Shown here: positions 43,326 to 54,484 of the stretch, piece after piece
Position numbering within the stretch: the first letter of the stretch is position 1
Layout of the letters: each line of letters opens with the position of its first letter
DNA from: Apoderus coryli
Taxonomy: Eukaryota; Arthropoda; Insecta; Coleoptera; Attelabidae
Assembly (NCBI GenBank): GCA_911728435.2
Contig: OU452210.1
Location: 4,650,001-4,714,000, forward strand
DNA length: 64,000 nucleotides
Direction: 5' to 3'
Made by a program: the position numbers and the translations under genes
The notes under the pieces: model-generated
Seen by the model: only the letters and a program-made list of their open reading frames with translations
Told to the model about the DNA's origin: nothing
Database searches by the model: none

Positions 43326-43329
43326 CGTC

Positions 43330-43790
43330 ACAGTTATATAGCTACCATATATTTCTGGCCGCATTCAAGTTGATTTATTTTCTTAATAGTAAATAACTAT
43401 ATCTCATCAAAATCAACTAAGAGATATAAAAAAATAGTGATTATACTGAAATTGTTATAGTTTGGAAGGCAATTACATACTAAAAGCATAGCCCTTATAT
43501 TATGATAGTTTTAACCGTTTTTGTTTTTTGAAAAATCTGAATCAAAGAACCTTATGAACAGTTTGTAAGAGACAAAAATATTTTCACGAAAATTATGATT
43601 TTAATTGTGATAGATGCGACAAATCTCACACATTTATCGCATAAACATGATTTAAAAAAAATACCTACGTATAATAAGTAGGATGATAATCTAAATTTGC
43701 ACTACATTTTGACAAAATAAAAAAAAATTCAATTGGGACAACTTAAATCATTTAAAACTAACTAATTTTTAATTTAAAAAAATAGTCCAT
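43330..43790. other. AT-rich stretch, nothing recognised
   Basis: No feature could be supported. Confidence 0.4.
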
Positions 43791-43792
43791 TC

Positions 43793-44408
43793 TTAACCCT
43801 AGAGAACTCGCGCTAAGAAAATTACGGCAGCACTCGCGCGTGAGCAGTTCTCTCACTATTTATTATTGTGTATTTTTTTTATTGTAAACTCAAATAATTA
43901 CGCATAATTTTTGATGAAGTGCTGCATCTTTTTTTTTTGGATTTTCGGTTTTTTCTTCTTGGGCAAAATCCAGCTTGATCTTCTGCCGTTACACGTTCGG
44001 GTTCAGGAATGCCTTACCAGTTCTCTACTTCGCTATCTTCTGTTGAATGGCATACATATTACTGAAGCTCGGTATACTAAGTGTGGTTTCATCGACTGCT
44101 TTCATCCTCAGAAACATTTGACGATCTTCAATAATTTCTGTATTGTCTTTATATATTTGGAAAATGCAAACGCCAGAACTCGCGCAATGAGAGAATCACT
44201 CACAAAAACCTACACTTGATCAACAACTTCATATCATATCGCAGAATAAAGTGTACTGAATTTTGAATTTAACTAATCAGGGGGCGCAACGTGAACACAA
44301 AGTCAGCTAGAGAGCGAGGTAGGCTCATCCAGTGTCTATATCGTGAAATCTTGCGATTTTAGGCGAAGCGTGAGAGAAATGCTCATAGCGCGAGTGCTGC
44401 AGGGTTAA
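43793..44408. mobile_element. piggyBac-like non-autonomous element (616 bp)
   Basis: TTAA at both ends (43793-43796, 44405-44408) with inward CCCTAGAGAACTCGCGCTAA and the inverted CCCTGCAGCACTCGCGCTAT. TTAA target and a CCC start are the piggyBac signature. The ends are GC-richer than surroundings. An internal 102-codon plus frame (43911-44219) looks like a shadow; the minus strand has Lys-rich segments that might derive from a piggyBac C-terminus, but no motif is secure. Confidence 0.7.
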
Positions 44409-44423
44409 GTGGAGTTGCAATGT

Positions 44424-44922
44424 AGTGTTTAAATGAAAGTCAAATCTCCACAAGATAATAGATAATTATCAATTGAAAAACTGCATGTTTATTATCAAGA
44501 ACCTCAGTTTTATCGTCGGAACTCCTCAAAAGATTTTGATGTGGACTTTCTGTGTAATGTAAGTAAACTCGTATATTTAACTAAGAATAGAAAACAACAT
44601 TAAAATTCATAATATATATTTTCTCACATTTTCTTTGAATAGGATCAATGAAAATATAATTTGATGAAAAATTAGATAATTATCTTGTGGAGATTTGACT
44701 TTCATTTAAACACTAACTAATTTTTCATGAAATTATATTTTCATTGATCCTATTCAAAGAAAATGTGAGAAAAAATATATTATGAACTTTAATATTGGTT
44801 TCTATTCTTAATTAAATATACGAGTTTACTTACATTACACAGAAAGTCCACATCAAAATCTTTTGATCAGTTCCGGCGATAAAACTGAGGTTCTTGATAA
44901 TAAACATGCAGTTTTTCAATTG
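44424..44922. repeat. Compound foldback: two nested inverted repeats
   Basis: Arm A (44424-44459, AGTGTTTAAATGAAAGTC and on) is inverted at 44679-44714. Arm B (about 44470-44675) is inverted at about 44716-44922 with few differences. Arm A' is the spacer of B, so the right half is a near-complete inverted copy of the element interior. It reads as a TIR element (A to A') that underwent inverted duplication, or a foldback transposon. RNA from it would form an approximately 205-bp hairpin. Confidence 0.75.
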
Positions 44923-44929
44923 CTAAAGA

Positions 44930-45330
44930 CAGTTCAGTCGACTCAAAATATATAATATATAATAAAAAATTGTATAAATGCGGAGATTCACTCCGATACC
45001 AATAATACAATATGTTATTATTTATTTTATGTAACAAGATAAATCAAATTATTTTCTTATTCTAGTTTTACTAAAAATTTATATACGATATTTTTAGTTT
45101 AGGTTTTTAGACATAAAATATTATGCAACATACTTAGACAAGCACTTATTATTTTAAATACAAATTTTGTTCAAATGTAAAAATACAGTTAGTATTTTCA
45201 TTATTTCAAACGTTTTTCATGTAATCATTTATATAACTATTTGTAATCATGTATAACTAACAGAACATCTACAAAATAAAAAAAAACAATATCCTTCTAG
45301 GAATGAAAGTTTGTAAAAAGTTCACGCGAA
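44930..45330. other. AT-rich stretch, nothing recognised
   Basis: No feature could be supported. Confidence 0.4.
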
Positions 45331-45336
45331 ACTTAC

Positions 45337-45473
45337 CACGTGCAAAGTTGTATGTTGTTTTACTCGTGTCGATCCAGCGCGCACTGAACTTCCGTTGTGA
45401 CTGGTTTGCGAGGATCCAGATGCATCCTTTTTCAGGATATCCTGATCGGAGAGGATCCTCCTGACGCGCTTGT
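45337..45473 (-). CDS. Probable internal exon of a host gene (minus)
   Basis: A 137-bp GC-richer segment bounded by an acceptor (ATATACCCAG, minus strand 45483-45474) and a consensus donor GTAAGT (45336-45331). The frame is open throughout and reads KRVRRILSDQDILKKD, then ASGSSQTSHNGSSVRAGS, then TRVKQHTTLHV. It starts with two bases of a split codon and ends in phase 0. The basic start followed by a Ser/Gly/Thr-rich segment suggests a disordered, perhaps cytoplasmic, region. No family is recognised. It is the best host-gene evidence in the window and would place the minus-strand exons at 21-27 kb downstream, if they belong to one gene. Confidence 0.55.
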
Positions 45474-45479
45474 CTGGGT

Positions 45480-46165
45480 ATATTCTACTGGGACCAACCC
45501 GACAATAAATAAATTAAATGGTGGTAAGAAAGGAAAGTTGAATGATGTTTTATATAGCATCAATCTGAAAAAATGTAACTTTAACGTTATGAAATTCGCG
45601 TCAAGTTCGATTTCAAATTAAATAATATTAGGAAAAGTTGTTTAAAATTAATGTTATAATACTTATTTATATACCTACCTATAGTTTCTATTATGATAAA
45701 TATAATAAAAATAAATTAATATATTTCTTTCCGATACATAAGAGCTAGTTGCATAGTTTCTGTTTATGTTCAAATTTCGTCAGATACTTAGCTTAATAAA
45801 ATCAAGTAAATTGTAAGTTTTTTTTTAATTTATATTAATTAAACAATCAATAACTCTCAAGCTATTTAACCCCTTCGTCAAAGTGATGCGATAATATCAT
45901 TCCGTCAAATAAATGTTATACAGGGCTTTATACAGTGCCTTCATTTTAAAACTTGGCACATATATAACTCGTCATCCCTAGTAGACACGATTTTCGACAA
46001 AAACACGTCACTTTGGTTTTTGAGGAGGAATTTCAAAGCCATTGTTGGTTGAACTTTGTGTTTCACACCTTAACCCCTAGCTACCATTTTATAATTTCAA
46101 ATGTCATGTAATTCGTGGATGATTCTATTTATTAACATATTTTTATTTTTATTTTTTTTTTTTTT
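45480..46165. other. AT-rich stretch, probable intron
   Basis: It ends in a long T-run (46152-46177). A GTGCCTTC...TTGGCAC inverted motif at 45936-45959 hints at a MITE end without a partner. Confidence 0.35.
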
Positions 46166-46171
46166 TTTTTT

Positions 46172-46286
46172 TTTTTTCTGAAGTAATCCATCTTCGAGAG
46201 GAGTTGAATGTGTAAGACACAAATAAAACAACGTCTACTCCACCAAAATATTTTGGTGGAGTAGACGTTGTTTTATTTGTGTCTTA
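46172..46286 (-). mobile_element. Penelope-type terminal block ending in a perfect palindrome
   Basis: On the minus strand TTGGTGGAGTAGACGTTG, then TTTTATTTGTGTCTTAC, then CAACTCCTCTCGAAGATGG and ATTACTTC repeat the downstream blocks of the hammerhead loci at 10.5, 41.6 and 42.8 kb. The GTGGAGTAGACG block is mirrored, giving a perfect 74-bp palindrome at 46213-46286 (37-bp arms, no loop). It is probably two element ends joined tail-to-tail; the hammerhead itself is not present. Confidence 0.6.
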
Positions 46287-46346
46287 TATTTTTATTTGTT
46301 AGGCTCCTACCCTTTGGCCTAAATCACATAGACACTTGACACTAGA

Positions 46347-46412
46347 TTTTGGACAAAACTTAGGCCCATTTTGGACAAAACTTAGATCCACTTTGGACAA
46401 AACTTAGACACT
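46347..46412 (+). repeat. Three tandem copies of a 22-bp unit
   Basis: The unit TTTTGGACAAAACTTAGG plus CCCA is repeated three times with slight changes (ATCCA, ACACT endings). Coding potential and function are not evident. Confidence 0.85.
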
Positions 46413-46414
46413 TC

Positions 46415-48110
46415 TCGGCTCTAAAACTTTTTGCCTATTATGCTTTATTTTTTAGCTTTAGTAGTAATAAAACAATTAATGAAGCTGGTGCAATTTATTA
46501 AAATTTACAACGGCTGTGAATAAGGCTGGATGTATGCTGAATTGTAAATATTACCTGTTTACTGTATTTTACTAAGTGAATAAATTGTTGGTGATAATTA
46601 TTTAGCAACTGGCAAATTCAGAGCAATTTTTCAACGTATCATTTATTCGCTCGATAGTCTGCAAACTGACAGTGGATTGTCGTTTTCTCGACTGTAGCTG
46701 TCTAGCTAATGAAGTGCATACCTCTTAAAAAAGCTGGCGTCCCTTGACCATTACGGGTTTTGAATTCTCCTTTCTCACAAAATAACTGTAGAGAAGTCAT
46801 GGTATAGCGTAACTCAAGAATTTAAGGTTCAATTTGGGTTCATTACAGTTTTGAAGTTGGGGTCAACGTAGCGAACGCAACACACTTGTACAACATTAAA
46901 GTCCTAAAGTTTTTCTCAATTAATATAAAGGACCTACTACTTGTATTTTTATTTGTTTTATAATGTGTATTTGAGCTGCATTCTAGCCAGATCATTATTA
47001 TTATTTTATTACTTTGATTTTATTATTATGTTTTCTTTTGGGAAATTATGTTTGATAATTTTGTAAATATACATCTGTAGAAAAAATGCAAAAAGAGAAG
47101 GGACATTAATTGGCGGATTTTATATAATATAAAAAACATTTTTTCTTATTCCAGAAATAATTAGATATGTGGTTTTCACAAAGGGAGCGCTCGTTTTTGC
47201 TTGCCTGTTGTACTTTTTGAGGTGAAAAACAGGTTGGGGTTATCGACTTGATCTATTTAAGCGACAAAACTAAGAGACATCAAGAATTAAAGCTACATTT
47301 ACAATCAATTTGAATACACATTATTGGGTTTGGTTAATCTTAGAAAGCAATTAGATTCGATATATTCAAAAGTTACGAGTATGTAACGAAAAACCTCTAC
47401 GTGTTGTCGAAGATAACAGATTGCATTTAAATTACCTGTTAGACGCGATGATGAAACCGATAAATCCGAAAAGCGGGGGATTTTTCGTGGTTTAATAACA
47501 TTTACAATCGAATTGCCGAACATTTAGACAACTCTACAGTTTTAGAGGAACGTCTAAAGAAATTCAGACTGATTCATTAGATTTTATGTTTATCTATAGA
47601 TATTAAGTGTACTACAAAATAAATAATAACAACGGATGAAGCGACAGGTGTTTCTGCGATGTCTCACTTAGCGGCAGTATTTAGGTATCTACAGCACCTC
47701 TAGTTTTTAGCAGCACTGCCAATATAGTAATTTATATAAATGTTGAAATGAAACAGTTAAAAATTGTAATGAAATATACCTAGACAATTTATTTATCGTT
47801 AACACACAAATAAAATTTAATGTATTATCTTCTATACAAGGGTAAAATGTAAATATACCTCATAAAATATGCCACTAGGTATGTAATTTTAAATCCCCTT
47901 GAATAATATTTTGTCACATTTTGTTTACATCGTTATCACATAAATTATGTACACAGGGTATGTTGTTTTTGCAGTAGTACGAGTATTTTAGGGTCAGACT
48001 ATTAACTATAAACTTTTTCGACTTTTTGGAAATTAAAAGCCTAATAATTATAGCGCAAAAATTTTACGTGTTATAATAATTATTTTACATCCAGTATGCC
48101 TGGTTTTATT
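46415..48110. other. AT-rich stretch, nothing recognised
   Basis: Contains a 72-codon minus frame at 47523-47305 without recognisable features. No exon boundaries or repeats supported. Confidence 0.4.
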
Positions 48111-48114
48111 TATA

Positions 48115-48411
48115 CAGGGTGTTAGTAAATAAGTGCCACAAACTTCAGGAGGTGATTGAGTATGCAATAATGACGAACATAAAATTCTTAATTGCATGTT
48201 AAAAAGTACGTTATAAATACCTCTTAAAACCCACCAAATTTAATTTCCATATCTTTACCCGTTCAGAGCAGAGTTTTGAAGAAAAACTTTAACTCACTGT
48301 GGCTTGGAAACGTAGCATTTGCGGGCAGACGTTTATATAGCAAACTGTCATTATTTTTCCATGCAGAACTCCAGGGGGTGAAGTTTATCTCACTTATTTA
48401 CTAACACCCTG
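48115..48411. mobile_element. Tc1/mariner-type MITE with perfect TIRs (297 bp)
   Basis: CAGGGTGTTAGTAAATAAGT at 48115 and its exact inverse ending at 48411, each bordered by TA. No coding capacity. The perfect termini suggest a fairly recent insertion. Confidence 0.85.
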
Positions 48412-48414
48412 TAT

Positions 48415-48930
48415 ATTTAAGGATTATAATCACAATATTTTCGCGACCGTAAAGGGAAAACTGAAATTCATCATGAATTCATTCATTCATGAATCAAGAT
48501 ATTGAGATACAATGTAGATTTAAACTTGTTGAATAGAAACTGAGTATTATGAAAGAAATATTAAGACCTTAGAGAGTGAGGTGCAAAAAGGTGATGAATT
48601 TCTTATTTCGGTTAAATTAAGACTTCCTACTGATTTTGACGGAACACTTGTCAACCCAACGTTTATGAAAATTCATAATAAAATTTAGTGGTAATATTAA
48701 AGGCTGGCTGCCATTCTCGAACCAATTTAAGAATATATATTTTAACAATGACATTCCCATTTATTATCCATTAATAAACAAAACACATTAAAGCGAAAAT
48801 TATCTTGGTACCCCCTTTTCGGGTTACGTGTGGATTTTGATTGTTCGAGAAATGTAAATTTCGTCTATTAAAAATGCCTTCTCTAGTAAATTTTGCTTCC
48901 TCAGTTGAAATGATTTTTTTTTTTTGAATA
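48415..48930. other. AT-rich stretch, nothing recognised
   Basis: No feature could be supported. Confidence 0.4.
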
Positions 48931-48934
48931 CTGG

Positions 48935-49345
48935 ATCCTCCTTTAGATGAACCAACAAACTCTCGCAAAATTTAACTCAATGTTCTGCATCTTGCGGGTA
49001 GAGCTCTTGTACAGTTGCAGGACCCCTCTTTTTCGCACTTGCACCTACTACAATCGTCTGAATTTGCACGATAATGTTAATTACTTCAATGGGTCACTTA
49101 ATTCATTTAAACATCATTTGCGTGTGTGTCTGCAAGCTAACGAAATGGATATTGTTTAATTAATTAATTATTCGCCATGGAATTGTTTTACTTTAGTGCG
49201 TTTTTGTTTGATTGATTTTTTCATTTTTCTTTTTAATTAATTCCTATTTTGTGAATTTACATATGAATCCCTATGCTTAGTTTATATATAATCGTCTTGT
49301 AATTGGGCTGCAATAAACATAGACAATAAAGATTATTATAATATT
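48935..49345 (+). pseudogene. LINE ORF2 C-terminus and 3' end
   Basis: The frame 49020-49159 reads CRTPLFRTCTYYNRLNLHD, then YFNGSLNSFKHHLRVCL before TAA. It aligns with the last residues of the intact ORF2 (SRTPLWRACSDFNSLG, then DTLKHALSQHL). The 3' UTR follows, with TCTTGTAATTGGGCTG, ACAATAAAG and a GATTATTATAATA tail. It is 5'-truncated to the last roughly 60 codons and sits at the edge of a transposase relic. Confidence 0.75.
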
Positions 49346-49349
49346 TAAA

Positions 49350-49640
49350 ATAATGAAATTTATCTTCTTTAAAATACGCTGGATGGAACTGTAAGCAATT
49401 CCTGATTCTTCAGCTCCTGAACGTATGGAAGCATTGGGATTTGCAATGAAATAAATTAATATCTCAACTACAACATCTTCGTTTGATGTAACGGGTTGTG
49501 TGGGTCGTCTATTTATATTTCGACTTCCAAATCTTATAAAATTTGTCTGTAGTCTTCTAAATTTCATTGTTCATTGGCGTTAATTCAGAATCCATAGTAT
49601 TAAACGTGTTACATCATGTCGTACTAATAACTTGATTGCA
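49350..49640 (-). pseudogene. DDE transposase N-terminus (HTH) fragment
   Basis: The minus strand reads MKFRRLQTNFIRFGSRNIN, then TQPVTSNEDVVVEILIYFIA, then NPNASIRSGAEESGIAYSSI and QRILKK. ENP/ANPNASIR...SSIQRILKK is the second helix-turn-helix pattern of Tc3-like insect transposases. The catalytic domain is missing; the LINE 3' end lies where it should continue. Confidence 0.6.
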
Positions 49641-49644
49641 CTGT

Positions 49645-50005
49645 CCATAGATTTGAAATAAATTAATTAAGTAATTATGTTGCATTTTCATCAACTTATG
49701 TTAGTGGTATGTTAAACAAACTGCAGTAATATTAACAATGATATAATTGTCAATATTTGACGTTTCTGTATACGTAACGTTGATAATGGCATTTGCCTAC
49801 TAGATGGTGTCTGCAAATTGTATTATGGCAAAAATGCACAAAATTCAAAATATTGATGAAATGGAATATTTTAGGTATAGGTTGTTTTTTCGTCTATCGA
49901 ATGGCATAGTCGAATATATACCATTTCATTTAAAAAAAAAACGACTTTTCCTAGTAAACACGTGGTTCAAGTTCAAATTCAATGAAATCTTGTTCTGCAA
50001 CTGCC
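49645..50005. other. AT-rich stretch, nothing recognised
   Basis: An 85-codon plus frame (49804-50061) has no recognisable features and overlaps the MITE that follows. Confidence 0.35.
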
Positions 50006-50009
50006 TGAA

Positions 50010-50407
50010 CATCTTGGACTATATCATTTGTATACTCAGTATTCCCTCTATTGTATTGTAAAATTTTGCTTACTTACAGGAAATAATCATAAAAATATTG
50101 ATTTCTTTTTAAAAAAACGTCAACTTTTTCGCACAAAAACATTATAGGAAAAAATCTGGTAGGTTTTAGATACGGAATGCTTAACAAAGTGGCCTTTAAA
50201 TTTTATAGGGAATCTGAAAAAAATTAAAAATGTGTTCGTTCCATTTAAAATAACAAAGTAGGTAGTCACTTCCGGTATAAACGGAAGTAATATAAACGCG
50301 GAAATAGTACATCAATATAGAAACTTTCCGATATTACCGAACCCCAAAGTGTCAGCAACATATCTTTTGTAGAACTTCGAATAGGCCACTTAGGATGAAT
50401 CACCCTG
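50010..50407. mobile_element. MITE family member, copy 2 (left end missing)
   Basis: Matches 8487-8874, including the end GATGAATCACCCTG followed by TA, with a roughly 24-bp insertion and point changes. Confidence 0.65.
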
Positions 50408-50409
50408 TA

Positions 50410-51195
50410 TAGCGAGTTATACGTGCATTACTATATAAAATACAATATAATATGTAAGTTACAATAGTTCAAAATACTGTGGATATCCAATAAATTGGGA
50501 AATAAAATGCTGTCCCATCGACCAGATTTTATTATCTTTTCTTCTAATCAATCATGATTTCATTTATATCAAGAACAAATTCTAAAATGATTAAATCAAA
50601 CTTCTAAATAATTTTAAACTAAGCCTATGTATATTTCTCTCTTCACTGAAAAGTTTTCTGGATCATCGTTCTAATTCGTTTACTATTATAAAGAATTCTA
50701 AGTAAGGTATTTTTCATTAAAGCGTGTAAAAAACATTCTCACAATAATTTCACCTCCGTAAATATTTCGCAAATTTACATTTTATTGGAAATTGTTGATT
50801 TCTAATTTTTCTTAATCTTCGTAAATTTTCCTTACAAAAAAAAAACAACTTTGATACAGCGAACTAGAGTGTAGGGAAAAATACAGTCTCTGAGGTTGTT
50901 TAGATGCTTCTAATATTCGTAATGTAAAAACAGGCAGGTTTAACGATTGAAATTGAAAATGGGGAGTTTTGTCATCAGTTTGAGTGTCTTTTAGGTACTC
51001 ATAGCGAGACGCAAGAGAATACATACAATAGACTGAGCTTGATGAAAAGGTCTTTTGTTTTGTTGGCCAAATTATAGAATTTTAGGTATAGGGTAAACAC
51101 AATTGATATTTTCGTGTTTTGAAGACGTTCGTTTATTTATTGACCCGATTATGTTATGTTCTATTTTATGGAAGTACATATAGAGAAATATTGTC
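50410..51195. other. AT-rich stretch, nothing recognised
   Basis: No feature could be supported. Confidence 0.4.
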
Positions 51196-51204
51196 ATCAC
51201 AACA

Positions 51205-51920
51205 AGTGGCTATAAACACAGCGGGAGTAACCTTACCTCGCTAATAAGTCTAAGTGGCTAATAAATCGCGTGAAACTGGCAGCAAGTAAACGGTGGGCGT
51301 AAGTTTGCCTCAAGTCCAAAAGGCTATAAAACGCTTGAAATTGGCCGCGGATAAACGGCGACAGTAACTTTGCTCCACTTAATAAGCCCAAAGGTCTATA
51401 AAAACGCGTGAGAATGGCCGCAAGTAAAAGGCGGGCGTAATTTTGCCTTGCTGATTTAAAGTATACAAATTAAACATATTATGTATGGTCAAAAATGTAT
51501 TAAACTAAAAAAAGATTGAAATTAACCGCGGATCAACGGCGGGAGTAACTTTGCCTCGATTAATAATTCCAAGTTGTTATAAAAATCTGTTAAATTGGCC
51601 GCGGGTAAATGGCGGAAGTAACTTTGTCTTGCGTAATCAGCTATAAAAACGCTTGAAATCAACCGCTATTATAAGGCGGGAGTAACTTAGCGCAAGTAAA
51701 CGGCGGGACAAAAACAAAAACTTAGCTACCAACATTTACATAACTACATGGTGAATTATTATATTTTTAAAATATACAGATTAAACATACAAGGTGATAA
51801 CATTTTAGTTTTGTTACGACTCCAAAGAACTATGAAAACGCGTGAAAATGCCCACGATTAAACAGCAGGAGTATCTTTGCGCTTAATAATTTTAAGTGGC
51901 CCCAAGCAATACTCAGGCGA
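51205..51920 (+). repeat. Degenerate minisatellite, units of about 65-75 bp
   Basis: The phrase CGGCGGGAGTAACTTTGCCT recurs with variation near 51218, 51291, 51355, 51429, 51536, 51609, 51675 and 51864. It alternates with TATAAAAACGCGTGAAATTG and GGCCGCAAGTAAA. Spacing is mostly 64-75 bp with two longer gaps. Units are GC-rich for this window and well diverged, so the array is old. Confidence 0.8.
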
Positions 51921-51924
51921 TCAC

Positions 51925-52225
51925 TCACAGAAGCTGTAGGCGAGTTGAAAATAGACGTCCTTCAATTAAATCGAGAAACAACATGTAATGGCCCTGTGAC
52001 ATGTTATTCCATTCGATCTCAATTTCTTTTTAAGATTGAACGTCTCGAGGATTGCAACTGAGTCTATTGGCTGCTTGTAAAACAATAACCTATTACTGAA
52101 TGCTGTTGTTGTCTTTTCAAAGTTGACTCCGTGGTCTTCAATACCGCCTGGCACCCTCTTCTACATAGTAGTCGACTGCTCTCTGTAACATAAATGTAAA
52201 TTTAGTATTTTTATTTCTAGTTGAC
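51925..52225. other. Unassigned spacer
   Basis: Moderately GC-rich; may be upstream LINE sequence but no motif could be read. Confidence 0.3.
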
Positions 52226-52229
52226 TGCG

Positions 52230-52740
52230 TCAAGGTTGGTCACACAACTACCTTAATGATTTGGAGCTTGACCTGCAAGGGCATCTTGCTCCCTCTGCGG
52301 ATCGTCGGGTAGAGCTTTGAAATGATGCCTTTGACATTCGCGATACTCTTCTCTCTTCCGAAATCTTCCTCCCTGTCCTGACGCGATTCTGCCGGTCCTG
52401 TGTAAGTAGAAGTCTACAAGTTTGATGATTGCTGGTGGAGCGAAGCTAGAAAAAGGATTCCTGTGACTTGGCGCCAGTTCAATGACGGTGGCGCTTGCTC
52501 CACGAGTCTTAAAAGTTGCAGTTCTATGTTGTGATTGTCCAGCCGGCAGAGGATAATTCGTTCTGCTATCTTGGACAGAGCGCTCAGTAAACTGATGGGC
52601 CTGTAGTTTTGAGGGACTTCAGGTCCTTGTCCGGTTTAGGTATATATCATCACGACTATAACATCCTTCCATCTCTCAGAGATGGATGCCGTTGACGTTT
52701 TGACAAACTTTAGTATAACGTGGTGCATAATGCCGCCCTA
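52230..52740 (-). pseudogene. LINE reverse transcriptase fragment (Jockey-type)
   Basis: On the minus strand: ISERWKDVIVV (about 52680), then in another frame QNYRPISLLSALSKIAERII and LCRLD (about 52600), the RT motif that precedes the active site in Jockey-group LINEs. IKLVDFYLHRTGR follows at about 52420, corresponding to the segment after the first catalytic Asp. Shifts and stops separate the blocks, and the FADD box is not present. It is not the same subfamily as the intact LINE. Confidence 0.65.
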
Positions 52741-52744
52741 CGGA

Positions 52745-53095
52745 AAATATTATCGAAAATTGTATTGCTTTTAGGTTTTTTAGGGATAAGTAGGTACAAT
52801 TTAAAGGCAATTTATTCGTATTTTATCCATGTCGGTAGAAATATAATAATTATGCATAATATTTAGAACACAAACAACCGTGTATATTTGCAAAAATCTC
52901 ATAATGGGTTTTTGTGTAAATATAACAACCATCCATTCCATTATATTTATAACATGTTAGTCTAATCTGCATTACATATCATCCTATAACATTTGCAGTT
53001 TCTGTATAGTATATTCATTAGGGCGCGTGAAAAGCTTATCGTAATTCGGTCTACGACATAATGCACCACGGTTTAATAAAGTTTTGCAAAACGTA
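52745..53095. other. AT-rich stretch, nothing recognised
   Basis: No feature could be supported. Confidence 0.4.
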
Positions 53096-53099
53096 TCTG

Positions 53100-53332
53100 T
53101 GTTTGGATGCGGAAAGAAACATGACAAAATGTACCGCGTTTTAATCACGTTTGACCAAACGTACCTGCGTTTGGTCTTGACAAATCAAAACAGAAAAAGC
53201 AAAATTTGGACAAAACACGATTTTATTATTCAACATAGTTGTCTTGGAGGGCAATACAACGAGTATAGCGATTTTCCAACTTTTCGATACCACTTTTATA
53301 GTACGATTTGTCTTTCTCGTCAAATAGGCCTT
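53100..53332 (-). pseudogene. mariner-like transposase C-terminus and 3' end
   Basis: The minus strand reads SGIEKLENRYTRCIALQDNY, then VE and two stops at about 53230, the C-terminal end of a mariner-superfamily transposase, followed by 3' UTR. Related to the fragments at 30980 and possibly 28240. The catalytic core is absent. Confidence 0.6.
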
Positions 53333-53336
53333 TAAA

Positions 53337-53410
53337 AGAGGAATTCTACTCCCAGCTTGATAGAGTGCTGACCAACATTCCTGACTCCGACAAGATCATG
53401 ATAAAAAAGG
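53337..53410 (+). pseudogene. LINE endonuclease fragment
   Basis: Reads KEEFYSQLDRVLTNIPDSDK before similarity ends. This segment precedes the GDFN motif in APE endonucleases of RTE/Jockey-type LINEs. About 75 bp only; origin inferred from motif recall. Confidence 0.45.
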
Positions 53411-53414
53411 AATT

Positions 53415-54055
53415 TCATAACAGACGATTCATAACTAAGGAAAAGTTAAACAATTTTCATATGTAGTCATAGAATATAGAAACGAAAAATATTTAAAATG
53501 ATCAAGTTGTGTCACATTTCCTCTGATGTATTCTTTTAGCTTATTTATTGACGATATAGTTTTTATTTTTTTGTGTGATAAAATTGTATGGCATGTGAAA
53601 ATTTAGAAGGCTTTATTCATTGTTGGCACATTCAGTTATATTCTTTTGTGTAGTGAAAAATTTATTGGCCATAAACGTGTCGTGACTTCCGCTAAAAAGG
53701 GGTATATCCAAAAGAACATAATATTAAAAAAATAATAACAAAACCAAACTAGAAGCCCTAGTGCGTAACGGTCGTTTTTATGTTGTTATATAAGTAGATA
53801 TAGCAATATTTCACTGTAATTCATGGAAAGTGCGCGACGTGACGGTCAGATATGTTAAAAAAATGTTGTTAAATTTTCCAACAAAATTATATCCCAAAAA
53901 AGAATTCTTAAGACACAGATGTCATGAACTTATGAGAAAATACCTATACTACATTTTTTCATATACATTCAAGATACAGCGACATTATTTAACTAGGGTC
54001 AAGTGGAATAATTATTGGAAACATCTTAAATATTGGAGCCCTTTTCACTGAGTCG
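53415..54055. other. AT-rich stretch, nothing recognised
   Basis: An open frame at 53830-54051 shows no recognisable features. Confidence 0.4.
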
Positions 54056-54057
54056 TA

Positions 54058-54300
54058 TCATGCACTCTCAAAATTTATGTCTCTCTTTAAAATATCACAT
54101 TCATCAATCATTTTTGAAACACTACTATCTGATATCTTTACAATGTCAGCTAGCTCGTGCGCCTTCAATTTGCGATCATTTGTGCTGGTACGACCACCTT
54201 TAAATTCAGCAATCCACTTCTCTACAATTTGTCTCGATGGAGCAGAGTTCGGATAATGTTGCTTCACACAAAATGCTATAACTCAGGAATCAAAAGTCTG
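54058..54300 (-). pseudogene. mariner transposase N-terminal fragment, internally deleted
   Basis: The minus strand reads KQHYPNSAPSRQIVEKWIAE, then FKGGRTSTND fused directly to RKLKAHELADIVKISDSSV. In mariner these blocks are separated by about 25 residues that the 41.8-kb copy partly retains, so this copy has an in-frame deletion. The catalytic domain is absent. Confidence 0.75.
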
Positions 54301-54419
54301 ATTGCTGTCAAATTTATACACGTATCGTTTGAAGGTTAGTACTAAATAAAAATAATATGGAAAAAATTCTAGTAACACCATCTCTGTATCATCCTATGGC
54401 CTTTTTGAATGACCTAAAT

Positions 54420-54480
54420 ATTTTTGATGATTAAGAATTTATAAAAGTTCATCACTCTAACATCGGTATTGTATCTATTA
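54420..54480 (-). repeat. Dispersed repeat C, copy 2
   Basis: Inverted copy of 19108-19185 (GATACAATACCGATGTTAGAG on the minus strand). Confidence 0.55.
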
Positions 54481-54484
54481 AATA

